Source: Gnetum montanum (taxonomy: Eukaryota; Streptophyta; Gnetopsida; Gnetales; Gnetaceae). From it: DNA of 64,000 nt. Under the pieces are notes generated by a model. It was not told the DNA's origin. It saw only the letters and a list, made by a program, of their open reading frames with translations, and searched no databases. Of this stretch, positions 24,277-37,404 are shown piece after piece (position 1 is the first letter of the stretch; each line of letters begins with the position of its first letter). The stretch spans positions 84,168-148,167 of the forward strand of contig MNCI01016412.1 in the NCBI GenBank assembly GCA_015680685.1, read 5' to 3'. The translations under genes were made by a program, and so were the position numbers.

Positions 24277-25167
24277 TGATGAGCGATGAGTAGATCCTAC
24301 ATTCAACTATACAAATTACTAAGCATTCACATGTAATTTGATCAAATTCCATGGACTTATAGCCTTCTAAGTACACTATTCTCTAAGAAGTGAAACTAAC
24401 CATTGCAATTGTTATCTTTCCAATTACACTTGTGAAATGTAAAGGTATGATTAAGTGCAACTAAGGCATATTATTTTTAAAATTTTTACATTTTATGTTC
24501 TAAGTTGTTTAAGAATAAAGAATAAATAATGAAAGGTATTTAATTGCTAATTTAATCTAACTAGCTAACATTTAACTAATCCTAAGACAAGTATTTGTTC
24601 CCACTTACTATACACATCCTAAACATGTTTAACATTACTAGGTTACCAAACATTAAGCATTATTTGGATTACCAAGTGTCAAGCTTATACTCAAAGTGAT
24701 TGTACTTATGTGCTTAATTAATCGCTATTTAATCTAGCTTAATTTAGCTTAATTAATTACTTAATTACTTAAAGAATTAAAGGAGATTACTTAAAATATT
24801 AAATGCATAAAGAAAATAATTAGTCTATTTCAAAGTGTTGCAAGGTTTATCAGAAATCTTGTCTTTATTGTTGCACACACTACTACGCTTGGGTATAATA
24901 GTTCTTGAATAAAGATCCATACTCTTTGACTCCTACTACAGGCACTTAGAAAAATAGTTTAACTTCTAAATGATAAAACTACAAGAGCTTTGCTACAACT
25001 ATGAGACTAATGACATAAATGTAGTTGGTAAGTGTGTATTTAGAGGCCAAATAGGGAGCCTCATTGATAGGTATGCATCAACAGGTCAAACCTTATGTCA
25101 ACGAGATCACATTGACAAGGTTACATTGATGGCATCCTATTAACACTACCAACCAAATGACTCATCA
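24277..25167 (-). repeat. 3' LTR of element A
   Basis: The plus strand starts TGATGAGCGATGAG and ends ATGACTCATCA. A polypurine tract follows on the right. TATA-like sequence and GTTGACATAAGG-type U3 repeats lie near its right end. Confidence 0.9.
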
Positions 25168-25200
25168 TATCCCCACAACTGAATGAAAACTTGTCCTCAA
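25168..25200 (-). other. Polypurine tract and conserved GAGGACAAG block of element A
   Basis: The minus strand reads CAGTTGTGGGGATA directly before the LTR start, preceded by ACTTGAGGACAAGTTTTC. E has ACTCGAGGACGAGTTTTC at the same place. Confidence 0.75.
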
Positions 25201-25379
25201 GTTCTATACAAAATTTTGAAATGTATGGGATTATCGACACACAAACTACACAACAAAAACTAAGTGCCTAGAGTATCTGGTTTTACAATGATTACAAAAT
25301 TTTGGTGTTCAAAACAACAAAATTAAATACTAGGAAAATACTAACAAATACAATTTTTCAAATGGAGCAAAGACATTGA

Positions 25380-28224
25380 AGAAGACTAGATAGTCCTAGG
25401 CACTAGAGGCTCTTGAGGCTCCAAAGGGCCTTCTCCTACTTTAGGTGCATGTAGTGGTTGAGGCAATTGTGATTTTTCAAGGGTAGCTACAATGTCTAGT
25501 GGAAGACAAAAGGCATTAAATAGTGCCTTCATCTTCCACTTCTTTTCCTTAGGATCATTCATAGTTCACATAGCATCTCAAATGTGGGCTAGTGTGGGAA
25601 CCTCCTAGGGATAGGGCATATTTGGGAATAGCTCCTTCATGTTGATAAAGAAGGTAGCAAAAAGTTTGCATTTAACATTGAACACCTTGAGAGCATTTTG
25701 TAGTCCTAGTATTCATTCATCATTTTGACTAAGTTCTCAATAGTGGATCCCTAATTAGTGAATCATGCCATGAGAACCTCAAGTTAAGCATTAGTAATCT
25801 AAAGCTCTTGCTTGGTCTCCTTATGGGTTTTAAACTCTTCCTTGTACAGCAAGTACAAGCTAGCCACCTACTTCTTTAACTCTAACCATGATCATTAAAT
25901 AGTTAGCATTGCCAGGTTTTCATAATGGATATTGGCAAGCTTCATGTACTCTATCATCCTCTCAATCTACAACTCTTTCACATGGATCTCTACCATGTTG
26001 TAGTCATTGAGTTTATCAACTATAGGCCGCTAGACATCATCTCTTTCCTTAAGCTATTGGAGGGCCTTGTTGAATTTTACCTTCTCCATCTAGATGTGTT
26101 TTTCATTGATTTCTTTTTGTAGACTGACCTAATCTCTGTAATGATTCTTGACTCTCTCAAATTTGAGAAACTTGTTCTTCAAAGTTGCCATCTCTACCAC
26201 AAATTTTTGGCAAAGGTCTCGAACTTCCTTCTTGGAGAGATTTCTATTTTTAGCTATTAATATTCTAAGTTTAGTGTTCATTCTAGCTAGCTACTCTTGT
26301 TGGTAATGGATAAATTCTTACATCTACTACTATTACACATCAACATTTTATAAGTGATGATTTTCTACAGTTAGGATTTCATTATCATGGTATGTCAACA
26401 CCATGTCCTTCTGAATCGTATATGTCTTGGCATTTTCCATGAACTAGTTAAAGATAGCTATCTCCTTTGTGTTCTCAATCTATTTAATCCTATCCTAAAG
26501 CTTTTGAAAAGCTTCATCATGTGTTAAAGTAGGGTTGAGAAATGTGGATTTGACAAGGCAAGCTCTTACTTTAGTAGCCTCCATAGCCAAGCATTGGTTT
26601 TGATCTTGGACTATTTTGAGTTATCCCTCCAATATTATGTTCTTGTCCCTCACTTCAAGAAGCTCCAATGGGATTGTAGTGATGGTATGCAGAAGATCAA
26701 AGATATCTAGAATTAGTTGTCCATTTCCCACCAATTGGTTTAACAACTCCTCATGCTGAGTTGCACTTACTCTATCATTGATTATTCATGCAAACATCTA
26801 CATATCTCTAAATGAATAAATGTCTAGTACATATATCATAGGTGCATTTAAGACCTTTGCAATTCTATCAGCAACCATTTTTGCTATTGTCTCCTACACA
26901 TGGTGCTGCCTCACCAAGACAATTGCCCACTCACCCTCCTCTAGATGCATTAAAAAAGTGGTGGAATTCCCAAAGATTTCTAGGAATTTTCTACTATTGC
27001 AAGATAAATACTATTACCTCTTAGGCATCAGGATTCAATCTCATGGGTAGTTGCATTCTTTGGGCTAAGAAAATTGGCCCATCTCCCTCCATCTAGCTAA
27101 TGGTTTGAGCCACTTTGTTAAGGTGACTCATCACTGGGCAATACATAAATGGGTTGTCACCACTCTTTCTTGATCACTACTCTTGCTCATGCAAGAGCTA
27201 CTCTCAAATCTCATGAATTTGCTCAAGGATAGAGTAAGCCTCCAACATTGTTTCATGAGTGGATGGTGGAGGTGGTTCTCACTACTCCGCTTCTATCTTT
27301 CATCATTTTCATCCAAGAAGTAGATGAAGTATGTCAGACAGTGTCGTTTCTATAGTCAGTTATTCCTCCCCTCTTGCATAATTTCCTAATGAGGCATGAT
27401 AATGGGAGTGCCTTCCTTCCACATTCATTTTCTTTAAATCACTTCTTTATCTCAAGATAGATAAGGTATGGAAGGTTGATGCGGAATTGACTACTTAGAG
27501 TGCCACATGCATAAGTGGATAAGGTGATGATCTTTCTTGGCATCACCATTGGATTAAAGTGGAAGGCCCCAATCTTGAAGTATGCATGCTCCACTATGGT
27601 AAATGCACTAGAGTCCTTACAATCAACTCCATAATAATGCTATGTTCATTCCTTCTTGATGACATGACTTGCTTGCATGTGTATTTCTACAAGGTTGGCC
27701 TTAGTTTTTGGTAACCTAAGGAACTCTGTAATGGCTTTCACCAAGTAGGACACCAAAATGTCTTTGATTTTGATCATTGAACTAGCCTGCCAATTATTCC
27801 AGAAAAGATATGTCTCTCCCATGTAGAAATCCCCATTTGAAGTGATAATGGGCCACATGGGAGAGTTCTGAAACTAAGCTTTGACATCTAGTGGTGTGAA
27901 CTCCAAGAAAGACCAAAATTTTAATTCTTAGAGCACCAATTTCTAGACCTTTATATTTGTGATATACCTAAGAAAGGATTCCATCAAGGTCACCTCAAAG
28001 TTCAATCTTAGTTCAGATGCCTCATTTTGGTGACACTATTATGTTGCCACAACTTTTTTGGGAATCTATTAGATAGATTCCACTTTGGGCTTCTTCTGAA
28101 GAGATTCCATTGCATAGGTATCTACTTGCTTATGGGCTTGTTCTTGACCCCTTCCTGTTCATGATCATTTGTACCTTGGCTAAGATAATCATTCTTCCTA
28201 TGCATGCTTTCCCTTAAGTGTCAT
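25380..28224 (-). pseudogene. Accessory ORF of element A, all domains represented
   Basis: The start is an ATG at 28224-28222. Domains in order: an N-terminal globular block with MWPIIT and GETYLFW (27646-27858), a middle block with an ALN-like motif near 26840, coiled-coil sequence, and the C-terminal domain LFPNMPYPWEVP near 25650 followed by KMKALFNAF. Compared with E, the PCPW motif reads PYPW. Many stops interrupt it. It is the only minus-strand copy that spans the entire accessory gene uninterrupted, so it is a useful reference for domain order. Function is unknown. Confidence 0.75.
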
Positions 28225-28226
28225 TT

Positions 28227-28524
28227 CTTGTCACAACATAACCAAGGATTAGCAATCAATTTGTAACTTATAACATTTTAGTACCTTTCTGATTGGGTGG
28301 TTACACTTAAGCTAAGTTTGGACCATGGTGAATTAATTATTTTATTATTATTTTAATGATGTTTTAACTTAGAGTGTGTTCGAAGCTTGTTGGAAGGGTT
28401 GAACTCTTATAATTTGATGTTTTAATGTTGGTTTCTTTGTTAAACCTTTATGGGAGTCAGAAATTTTCTAAAAAATTTTGCATCGAAAACTTAAGGTTTG
28501 TGGCCCCCATGACAAAGAGCTTAC
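28227..28524 (-). promoter_or_regulatory. Predicted leader intron of the accessory transcript (A)
   Basis: The donor on the minus strand reads TTGGAG|GTAAGCTC with GT at 28524-28523, close to the plant consensus. The acceptor ACAAG ends at 28227, two bases before the ATG. The length is 298 nt, as in C, and the sequence after the donor aligns with C and E. Confidence 0.6.
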
Positions 28525-28664
28525 CTCCAATAGCTAGAGGGTCAAAGAACATAGTGAATCAAACAAACGGTTAGGAAGATATGGCTCTTGGAAGGTTTTG
28601 GGCTTTGAAAAATTCAAAAACACCCCTCTCATTTATGAGAAACTATGAAAAATGCTAAGTTTTT

Positions 28665-28775
28665 CCACCTATTTATAGGTGGATGGATTCCTATGTCAAT
28701 GGGATCCCGTATATAGGATCCTATTTACATATGGGCTTCATGGACAAGTACCTTCCCATAGGGCCGATGCCCAAA
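28665..28775 (-). promoter_or_regulatory. Internal U3-like promoter of the accessory ORF (A)
   Basis: TATAAATA (28670-28677, minus) sits inside an 18-bp near-perfect palindrome: arms CCACCTAT and ATAGGTGG at 28665-28672 and 28675-28682. Upstream, 28689-28708 aligns with this element's LTR at 25091-25110 (15 of 20 identical by eye). TATA to donor is 152 nt. Confidence 0.55.
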
Positions 28776-30260
28776 ATTTTCACATTAAATATCTTCAAAA
28801 ATAAAAGAAATTTTCTTATGACATTAGTGTTTATGGAGAGCCAAAAAAGCTATGAACAAGATAAATACTTGAAGAGGGCTCATGAATGCTCAAAATTTGA
28901 AAAATTGGAGAATGAAATTTATTGGAGAAGATGCCTTAAGGAGCACACAGTTGGATGCATCAATGGGATACAAAAAATATTTGATTACAGAAATGCCTAA
29001 TGATAAGAAAGTTAACCAACCCAACTGATAGATATGCAAGTGCATCCTTCCCATAGTAGGCACATGTCCTTTTGTCCCTTGCATAACCTCAACTAAGGAG
29101 TCTGCAGGTCCCACAATTGATTAACAATTATGAAAAGTTAAGGACTAAATTTATAAGAATCTACTTGAGAATTTCAACACATCAAACTAAGACATTAAAC
29201 AAAAACATGGAGATCAGTAGTGAGGTGAGTTATGGAAAGCATTGATGGATGAGAGAGGAAGTGAAATGGAGTTTTGAATCATGGTCACATGAAGTCCTTT
29301 GTGGATTTTATGCTAAATGATCTAATAGAGTCTATCCCTAGTCCAATTAAAACCAACCACATTCAATGACTTTGCATCATCACTCTAAAAATAGTCTATC
29401 CCCTTACAACACAAAAATCCTCCCATAGATCAATCATTATTCTTTAATTGAGAAGAAAAGAAAAGTAGGAACTGAAAGGATCTTAGTTAGAGGGGACCTT
29501 CAGACATGGGTAACATATCTTTCTAGTTCCATAACTAGTGCTTGTAGCTCATTATTTTATCTAATGGATGTGCTTTGAATTTCCATCATTTCATTTATTT
29601 TTTTTTGAATTTTATGTTTTTATGGATTTTTTGATTGGAAACCATACCATGCAAAGACATATTCAATTTTTTGTTATTAGTTAACATGGAATGGTAAGAA
29701 ATCCATGAAAACACTCATGTACTCAAGTAATTAAATAGCTAAAAAGAGCTTTGAACCCCCTTGAAGTCACACCTTGTCCAAACCTTTTAATCTTTTACAA
29801 GTTTGGAAACTACCAAGGTCATAAGTTTGTTAAAATTTTATTAATAAAAAAGGATCATATTTCCAAAACAAGAAAAACCATAGAGTTTGTGGATGGGTGG
29901 ATGACATGAACTCATTGCTTGTTCCATGAAAAAGAAACTTTGTCTTAGTCATTAGTCATCAAAATTAAAAAATGGAAACCAGATATTAGCAATCAAAGAC
30001 ATTTAATACAAACCACCATTAGCAAACAGCTACAACATCGTTATGTCCTATTGGCAACAAAGAATTTTATTACAAAACAAGAAGAAAAATTCACAAAAAA
30101 ATGAAGTAAAATATAAAAGCAATTGTGAAATATTCAAGAAAGTCAAAATGTACTAACAATGTTGTAAAAAAAATTGAAAAAATAAAAAAGTATAAAACAA
30201 AAAGGTATAAAAACAAAGAAAGTGTAAAACAAGAAAGTAGAAAAATTGAGGAGCCACTAA
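28776..30260 (-). other. Spacer between integrase and accessory ORF (A)
   Basis: Non-coding but collinear with the C, B and E spacers. It includes the GGATGGGTGGATGACATG block near 29893 and an A-rich tract at 30050-30240. It contains the uninterrupted counterpart of the solo-LTR insertion site in C. Confidence 0.6.
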
Positions 30261-33200
30261 TATGATTAGCACATATGGCCATCTCCTCCATGACTAAGTT
30301 GAAAGGAGGAGATCTAAAAGATTGAGTGAGGTTTTCCTTCTGATGAAATGTTGCTTGCACTGACTTGCTTGGGCTCATGGAAAAGTTTTACTTGTAGCAT
30401 GTTGAGTAAGTGCTTTTTGTTTGGGCTTTTAGGTTTGTAGATCAACATGGCCCCAAAAGAAAAGGTTTCATAAATGATATAACACCTTTTCCACAATGTT
30501 TAGAGCTTAGTTTGTTGAGGTACATGTGTTGGGTTCCACAATAGAACCTTGTCTCTAAGTTAAAATTTAAATTTTCTTATCCTAAGATTATAGCATTTTT
30601 TGTTGAATGCCTTGTTCACTTCATTCAAGGACAAGGCCACCAATTGATTCTCATCTAGCACATTGAGGTTGTTCAATCTCTCTTTTTATGATAGGCTTAG
30701 GTCAAGATCTAAGTCATAGGTTGTTGAAAGTGTATAGAGCTTGGATTAAATGAGAAGAGCTAGAAGTTTTTCATAAACTAGCTCATAGGTAGAGTAGCCT
30801 ATAGGGAGTTTCCATCTAGAGTGGTAGGCCCAAAGGAAATCATTGAGTTTCATGTTCCAATTTCTCCTATAGTTGCTAACTATTCTTGTTAAGCTTTTTG
30901 TGATCTCCCTATTGGTAACTTTAGCTTGAGTAATTGCTTGGGAGTGATAAGGTATTGTTAGTTTATGTTCAATTCCCAAGCATTGCATTATGTTCAACCC
31001 TAAAGTGCTACATGAGCTTGTGAAACATAGTACCTATAAACTGAGTACCATTGTCAAAAACCAATGCATGTGGCACTCCAAACCTATTTACAATATTTTT
31101 CTATATAAATCAAGTAGAAGTGGAAGATGTACAGTCAGTGATAGTTGCTACTTCTGCTCATTTAATACAGTAGTCAACAACAACTATTATGTACACAATT
31201 TCATTTGACATGGAGTTGATGGAACCCATAAAGTCTATGGCCTAAATGTTGAAGGATTCCAATGGTTGGATCCACTGTTTAGGCCTCTCCATTTGAGTAG
31301 TCATTTCACCATCTCATTGATAGTGTTCACAAGAGTGGATGAATTGATGAGCATCCTTGAATATTGTTGGCCAATAATACCCTACCATTACAATCTTAAT
31401 GGTTGTGAGTCTCCCTACGTAATGATCCCCACAAGGGCCCTTATGAGTGTCTTAGAGAACACATGGTTGATTTGCATCAAGAACACACCAATGAATAAGG
31501 CTATTAGCATACATCTTGTAAAGGTATCCATTGATCTCCATGAAATGTTTGGCTTGATGAAGAAACTTTTGTTTCTTCTAGTGATCTATTTCTTGTGGCA
31601 TGTCTTGAGTGAGACGATAAGCAAGCATGTCATTGTACCACTTAAGTTCAGTAGGCACTTGTTCATTTATTGCACTGGCAAGGAGGAGTTCATCAGGGAA
31701 CTAATCAAAAAGCAAGTTTTTCTTCTCTTTGTTGTCCCATTGTAACCGAGACAAGTGATCAACAAACACATTCTGAGTTCCTTTTCAATCTACCATTATA
31801 AGATCAAATTCCTAGAAGATCACCAACCATTATATGACATAGGGGCTCACCATTTCCTTATTCATGAAAAAGAAAATGGCACTATGATTAGTATGCACAA
31901 ACACTTTTGTATCCAAGCACATAGTGCCTAAATTTCTCCAAGGCACACACCAACATCATCAGCTCTTTTTTGTACTAGTGTAATTAAGTTGTGCACCCAC
32001 AATGCTTTGGCTTGTGTAATGAATATAATAAGGATTTTTTTGATTGTCCAACTACTTAAGCATAGCTCTTAAGGCATAGTTCGATGCATCCATCATGATG
32101 TGAAATGGATAGAACCAATCAAGTGCTTGTAGAATTGAAGTTTCTACAAGCTTCTTCTTAAGCTACTAGAATGCCTTTTTGCATTCCTTGGTCCATATGA
32201 ATAGATCATCTTTCTTTGTAAGCTTGACTAATGACTTAGCGATCTTAGAAAAATTTTCTATAAATCACCAATAGTAGCCAATGTGTCCAAGGAATGATCA
32301 AACATCTTTAATGATTTCTAGTTAGCAAGTTATTCCTTAGATGACCTTAATCTTTTCAGGGTCCATCTCAATCCCTTCTTGTAAGATTCTATGCCCCAAC
32401 ATAATGCCCACATGGATGCTTCAATTGCCTCTTATGCCAATTGAGCTAAAGATTGGTCTCCACACACCTTATAAGCACTTTCTCAAGGTGGTTTAGGACT
32501 TGCCCAAATGTAGCACCATAGGTGGAGAAGTAATCCATGAGGAATTCCATCCTACTACTAATTTGCTACTAAGAAATACTTAGGATAAGGCATTGAAATG
32601 TTGTAGGGACATTACATAGACCAAAAGGCATCTTTTATATGTAAAAGTCTACTAGGGACTTGTGCATGTTATTTTGGCATAATTTTTTGGTATGATTTGA
32701 ATCTAGTTATAGCCACTATAACCATCCAAAAAGCTATAATAGCAATTCCTAGAGATAGTATCCAACACATGCTCCACAAATGGTAATGGGAAATGATATT
32801 TAAACATTGCCATGTTTAATAACCTAAAATCAATATAGACCCACCAATTTTCATCTTTCTTTGGCATGATCACAAGTGGACTAACCTACTCATTATTCAC
32901 AATGGAATAAATGAACCTTGCCTTGAAGAGTTGTTCAATTTCCTCTTTGATGATTTTCTTTAATTTGGGGTTCAAGCACCTTTGTAGCTACCTCTTTGGC
33001 TTAATGGAAGGATCAGTATAGATGCAATGCCAACATATCTAAGGATCAAATCCCTATGAGTTCAAGATATGACTAGGCAAAGACTGTGCTCCAATTGTTG
33101 ACCACCTTCAATAGCATCCTTTTCTACTCAAGAGCAAGGTTAGCATTGATTATTACAAGCTTTCCATTTTTTAGAAATGCATATTCCATGTCAACAAGTA

Positions 33201-34100
33201 GAGTTTTCAACTTTAAGAAATCCTATTTAAAATTGTCAAGGATTTCCAACTCTCCCAAATAAGTAGCATTAGGTTCATCATCAAAGAGTTGGTGATGAAC
33301 TTGCTCTAGTTCATCCATGCCTTCAACATAGACACATGTTAAGCTCTTAGTTGGTTCCATGAAAAGTATGCTACTTTCAGAATTAGCTATCAATAACTGG
33401 GTGCCCTCATATTTTGTTGCTCTTGTGTACAAACACTTTTGGATTTCAAATTCACCTACACACTATCTACATGTTGTGATTAATGTGCTTTTGATATACC
33501 ATAACGTTTTCACATAGTTGCACCCTATATCACTATAGGTGATGCATGGAACTTTCTTCTTCTCGATCTTTGCAAAAGCATTTTTCTTGGAAATTTCCAG
33601 AGAAATATCTCTTATGTCCATTCGCACATCAATGGCGCTCAACCTAGCCCTTCACATAATGATTGGAAAATCTCCTTTACAATTGTCAACCTTGATTACT
33701 AAGAAATTGATAGAATAGGACCATCCACAAGTAGTGGTCACAATGTCTTCCACTAATCCCAAGGGAATAGTGATCTACTAATTCTAAACAAATGTTTCTC
33801 TTTTCAAGAGGAGGTAGGTTCTAGGCTTTGTACATTTCATGGAAAATCATATTAACATGAGAACCTGAATCAAGAAGAGCCTTGCATGGCTCATTTTTAG
33901 CAATCTACAAGTAGATGAGAGGACTTCCATGATCAACTCTTTTCTTGGGAAGGTTGCCAACCTTGATCCAATCATATACAGTGTGGGTTAACATGACTAT
34001 GCGAATCTTGGGAGGTGTTTGGTTTGAAGTGCTCTCGAAAGAAATAGATAAAAAGAATGAAGGAGACACAGGGTGAATAGCCACATAAGTCAATGAGGGC
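30260..34100 (-). pseudogene. pol of element A: protease, RT, RNase H, integrase
   Basis: Protease LLDSGS lies near 33880, followed by a linker (33223-33432), RT near 32250-33000, RNase H near 31750-32250 and integrase near 30430-31740. The RT catalytic motif reads LMDY instead of FMDD. The best-preserved integrase stretch (30746-30997) has a TIPYHSQ block but AKVTN, so the catalytic glutamate is replaced by lysine. The C-terminus ends with a conserved tail (HSIF, FQLSHGGDG) also seen in E. No second RNase H was found. Confidence 0.88.
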
Positions 34101-36411
34101 TTTGTAGGGCTATGGGTTTAGAATAATTATCTTTTATGGCATCTAAGTTCCAAACCACTTGGTGAAGGAATTAATTGTAAGTTAATGACCCTAATAGCAT
34201 TATGTTACCATGGCTACATAGGAATCTTGCCCTACATGATGGGAGTATCTGGTAATTAGGTTAAAGAAGGAGGAACATGTGCTAAAGGATGAGGAGGGTG
34301 ATAAGGGTATGGGGATTTTCCTCTAGAAGATAGACAATATTAGTTATGTTTAAATAAGTTGTGACTAGAAGAGCCATGTGGAGACATGGGTTTTTGAACA
34401 TAGTACCCATATGGATTAGGCTACCTATAAGGGTACTGCTACCTAGGTGGTGGCATCCCCCATGACTATGGTTGTTGCCACTGATGATACTGCTCATATG
34501 GTTGTGATGGAGCTCTTCACTTAGATAATAAGCTTGTTGTTGCTGGTGGAACTACCTTGGATTACCTTGAGGATAAGGTAATATTTTGAATGCTTGTCTT
34601 CTTTCTAGTCTAGGATTCAAAGCGTATAACCCAAATTCCTGCAAGTGTGACATAATAGGGTAACATCCCTTAGGATGTTCATATTAGTAAATGTCACACC
34701 CATCATCATCATATGATTCTAACTCCACAACCTCTTCCACTATAGCAGCTTTGCCCTTATCCCTTTGGTAGGAACATTTAGCTTTCTTTCTTCTCCTATG
34801 ATCATGATCAATACCTTGTTCTTTGGATTCTTCTATAATTTTCAAAGAAATTTGGAATTTTTCATTTAAATATTTCCACATTTTATTTATGTTAGCTAAA
34901 ATTTTGGAAATAAATTTTTGAATTGGTAAGGTTTTTTGCTACACCACTTTATCAAGTGGTGCCTCCTCCTCATTGTCACAAAAACAAGCCTCCCTTTTTT
35001 TGATCGAAGTATCCCAACTATACTTCTCAGCACTTTCTCATTTCCTCAACTCATCTACTTATTTTGCAACCTACTTAATAATCCTTTAAATCTAATGAAA
35101 TTGAAGTTTTGATCATCTTCCTTGGACATAAACCCTAAGGATTATCCTCATTTCTGATCGGAGCCCATCTTTGATATGCTAAAGTTATTTTTGCTAAGAA
35201 TAACCATGGCCAGGACACTTGTGAAAAAAGGGAATAATACCTATTCATGGATGCATCCAAGGATTCATTTATTCCTTGTCACTAGCCTTGTATTTTCTTT
35301 CTCAAATTGGACACTCTAAAGTACATTTGATATTTATCATTAAAGAGCTCAAGCATTATACTCCATCAACAAATTGATTCTATCTCAAAAGAGTGATACC
35401 AACTTTCTACTTCTTTTGTGAGTATCCTAGAAAACAACTTGAGTTTTTTGTAATTATTCTCTATATTCTAAAAGACACAAGCATTGTAAAAGCCTTGGAG
35501 ATGGATCTATGAATCTAAGTTATATCCCCCCTTAAATATGGGGATATTGTTCATACCAAACCTCTTCATTTTGCTATCTTTCACATGCCTGGATAAAATT
35601 ATGACTACCTCTATGATGCTTAGCAAAGGTTTATCATCATCATGATTTCAATGATTTTTATGATGTCCATTGCTATCCCTTCATTCATGGTGGGGCCTAC
35701 GATCATTATTGTCCTACCATCCGCCTTCATCACGGTTTCACCCTCTACAATGTTGGTCAAATTCAAAGGAGGAAGAAGAAGATGCAGATGAAGAGGATGA
35801 AAAGGAAGGAGGACTTCCACTGTCATGGTATCTACCACCTTCTCTCCAGTTGTCATAGCCATGATCATCAAGTTTATCGTCATCACAATGCTTGCCCAAG
35901 CCCCTACCTTGACTCCCACTTCTTCTTGAATCTAAATTATTAATAGTGAACTATAAGTTTAGGTTCAAGTCCCCTTTACCAAAGTCAAGATATGGAGAAT
36001 CTTCATGTTGAGAACCCCTAGAGGGAGGGTCCTCCTTATCATTTTGATTTAGTAGGAATAAGAGGTTAGTGAATTATTTTTTCTTTGTAGCTTCTTACTG
36101 CTTCTCTTGGTGCTAATCACATTTGTGTTGTGTTTCCATGGGATGGTAGTCCCAATAGTCATGGTCTTGCATAACATATTCATCATAGAGATCCTAGATG
36201 CCTAACCTCTTAAGATTTTAGAGCAACATCCCAAGAACAAATTAGTCAGGAGGCAACACAACATTTCCCTCCATATCTCTCCACCACAATTGTTCATCCT
36301 AATGCATGATGAAGCCAAAATCAAGCACAAACTCATCTGATGAATGTACACTAATTTGAATTCTTAGTGCACTGGTAGTTTTGATTCATCATGCTTATGA
36401 GAAGAAGAAAT
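34100..36411 (-). pseudogene. gag of element A
   Basis: The N-terminal block aligns with C, but the start triplet is ATT (36411-36409) rather than ATG. The acidic, Ser-rich middle lies at 35620-35920. Helical sequence with KIIEESKEQ lies at 34684-34881, ending in a GCDIY zinc-like motif near 34690. The following YEHPKGC matches E. It has many stops. Confidence 0.82.
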
Positions 36412-36551
36412 TTTGGATTAAAAGAAAAATTTAGTGTAATTTAATTATAATTTTTATTTTTATTTTTCAAATGATTGCAACTTTAGGATTTGTTCCAATG
36501 TTCTCAAATAATATTCACTAAGTCCTAGATAGTGCATGTAACAAACTACAA

Positions 36552-36571
36552 GTCCTTGGTAATAGCACCAA
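36552..36571 (-). other. Primer-binding site of element A
   Basis: The minus strand TTGGTGCTATTACCAAGGAC directly follows the LTR end. It is tRNA-Asp-like with transitions. Confidence 0.75.
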
Positions 36572-37404
36572 TGATGAGCAATGAGTAGATCCTACACCCA
36601 ACCATATGAATTGCTAAGTGTTCATGCATGATCTAGTTGAATTTCATGGACTTATAGCCTTCTAAGTACACTAGTCTCTAGGAAGTGAAACTAACAGTTG
36701 AAATTATTATCTTCCCAATTATAATTGAGGCATATGATTATTATCATTTTTATGTTTTATGTTCTATGTCATCTAAGAATAAAGAATAGTGAATATAGAT
36801 ATTTAATTGCTAATTTCATCTACTAGCTAATATCTAACTAATCTTAAGATAAGCATCTATCCCTAGTTGTCATACACATCCTAAACACGTTTAACACTAC
36901 TAGGTTACCAAACGCTAAAAGTTACTAGGATTACCAAGTGCCAAGCATATGCTCAAAGTGGTCGTTCTTATGTGCTTAATTAATTTTTATTTAATCTAGC
37001 TTAATTAATTACTTACTTACTTAAAACATTAAAGGAAATTGTTTAAAATATTAAATGCATAAAGGAAATAATTAATCTATTTCAAACTATTACAAGGTTT
37101 ATTAGAAATCTCATCTTTATTGCCATACACAGGACAATGCTCAAGTACAATAATGCTCGAATAAAGATATGTACACTCTTTAACTCCTACTGGGGGCACT
37201 TTAAAAAATATTCTAACTTCTAAATGACAAAACTACAAGAGCTTTACTACAACTATGAGACTTATGCCATAAATATGGCTAGTGAGCATGTATTTATAGG
37301 AAAAATAGGGAGCCCCATCAATGGGTATGTGTCAACAGGTCAAACCTTACATCGAGGTCATGCCGATGACATCCCATCAGCGTGGCCAATCAAACAACTC
37401 ATTA
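36572..37404 (-). repeat. 5' LTR of element A
   Basis: The plus strand starts TGATGAGCAATGAG and ends ACTCATTA, so the element-orientation start TG has decayed to TA. It is about 58 bases shorter than the 3' LTR. Confidence 0.85.

Larger units (their letters stand above)
24277..37404 (-). mobile_element. Element A: full-length but decayed Athila-type retrotransposon inserted in B
   Basis: All parts are present on the minus strand: 5' LTR 36572-37404, primer site, gag, pol, spacer, internal promoter, accessory ORF, polypurine tract and 3' LTR 24277-25167. It splits the accessory ORF of element B, whose two halves flank it. Over the first 150 bases I counted about 27 differences between its LTRs, mostly transitions, so it is old. 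Flanks are CACAA on the left and either CAAAG or, if the right LTR is taken two bases shorter, TACAA on the right; a clean target duplication is no longer provable. Confidence 0.9.

Noticed and set aside
31266-31745. 159-codon plus-strand open frame
   Set aside because: It lies opposite the integrase of element A, which is recognisable on the minus strand. The plus-strand residues match no family.
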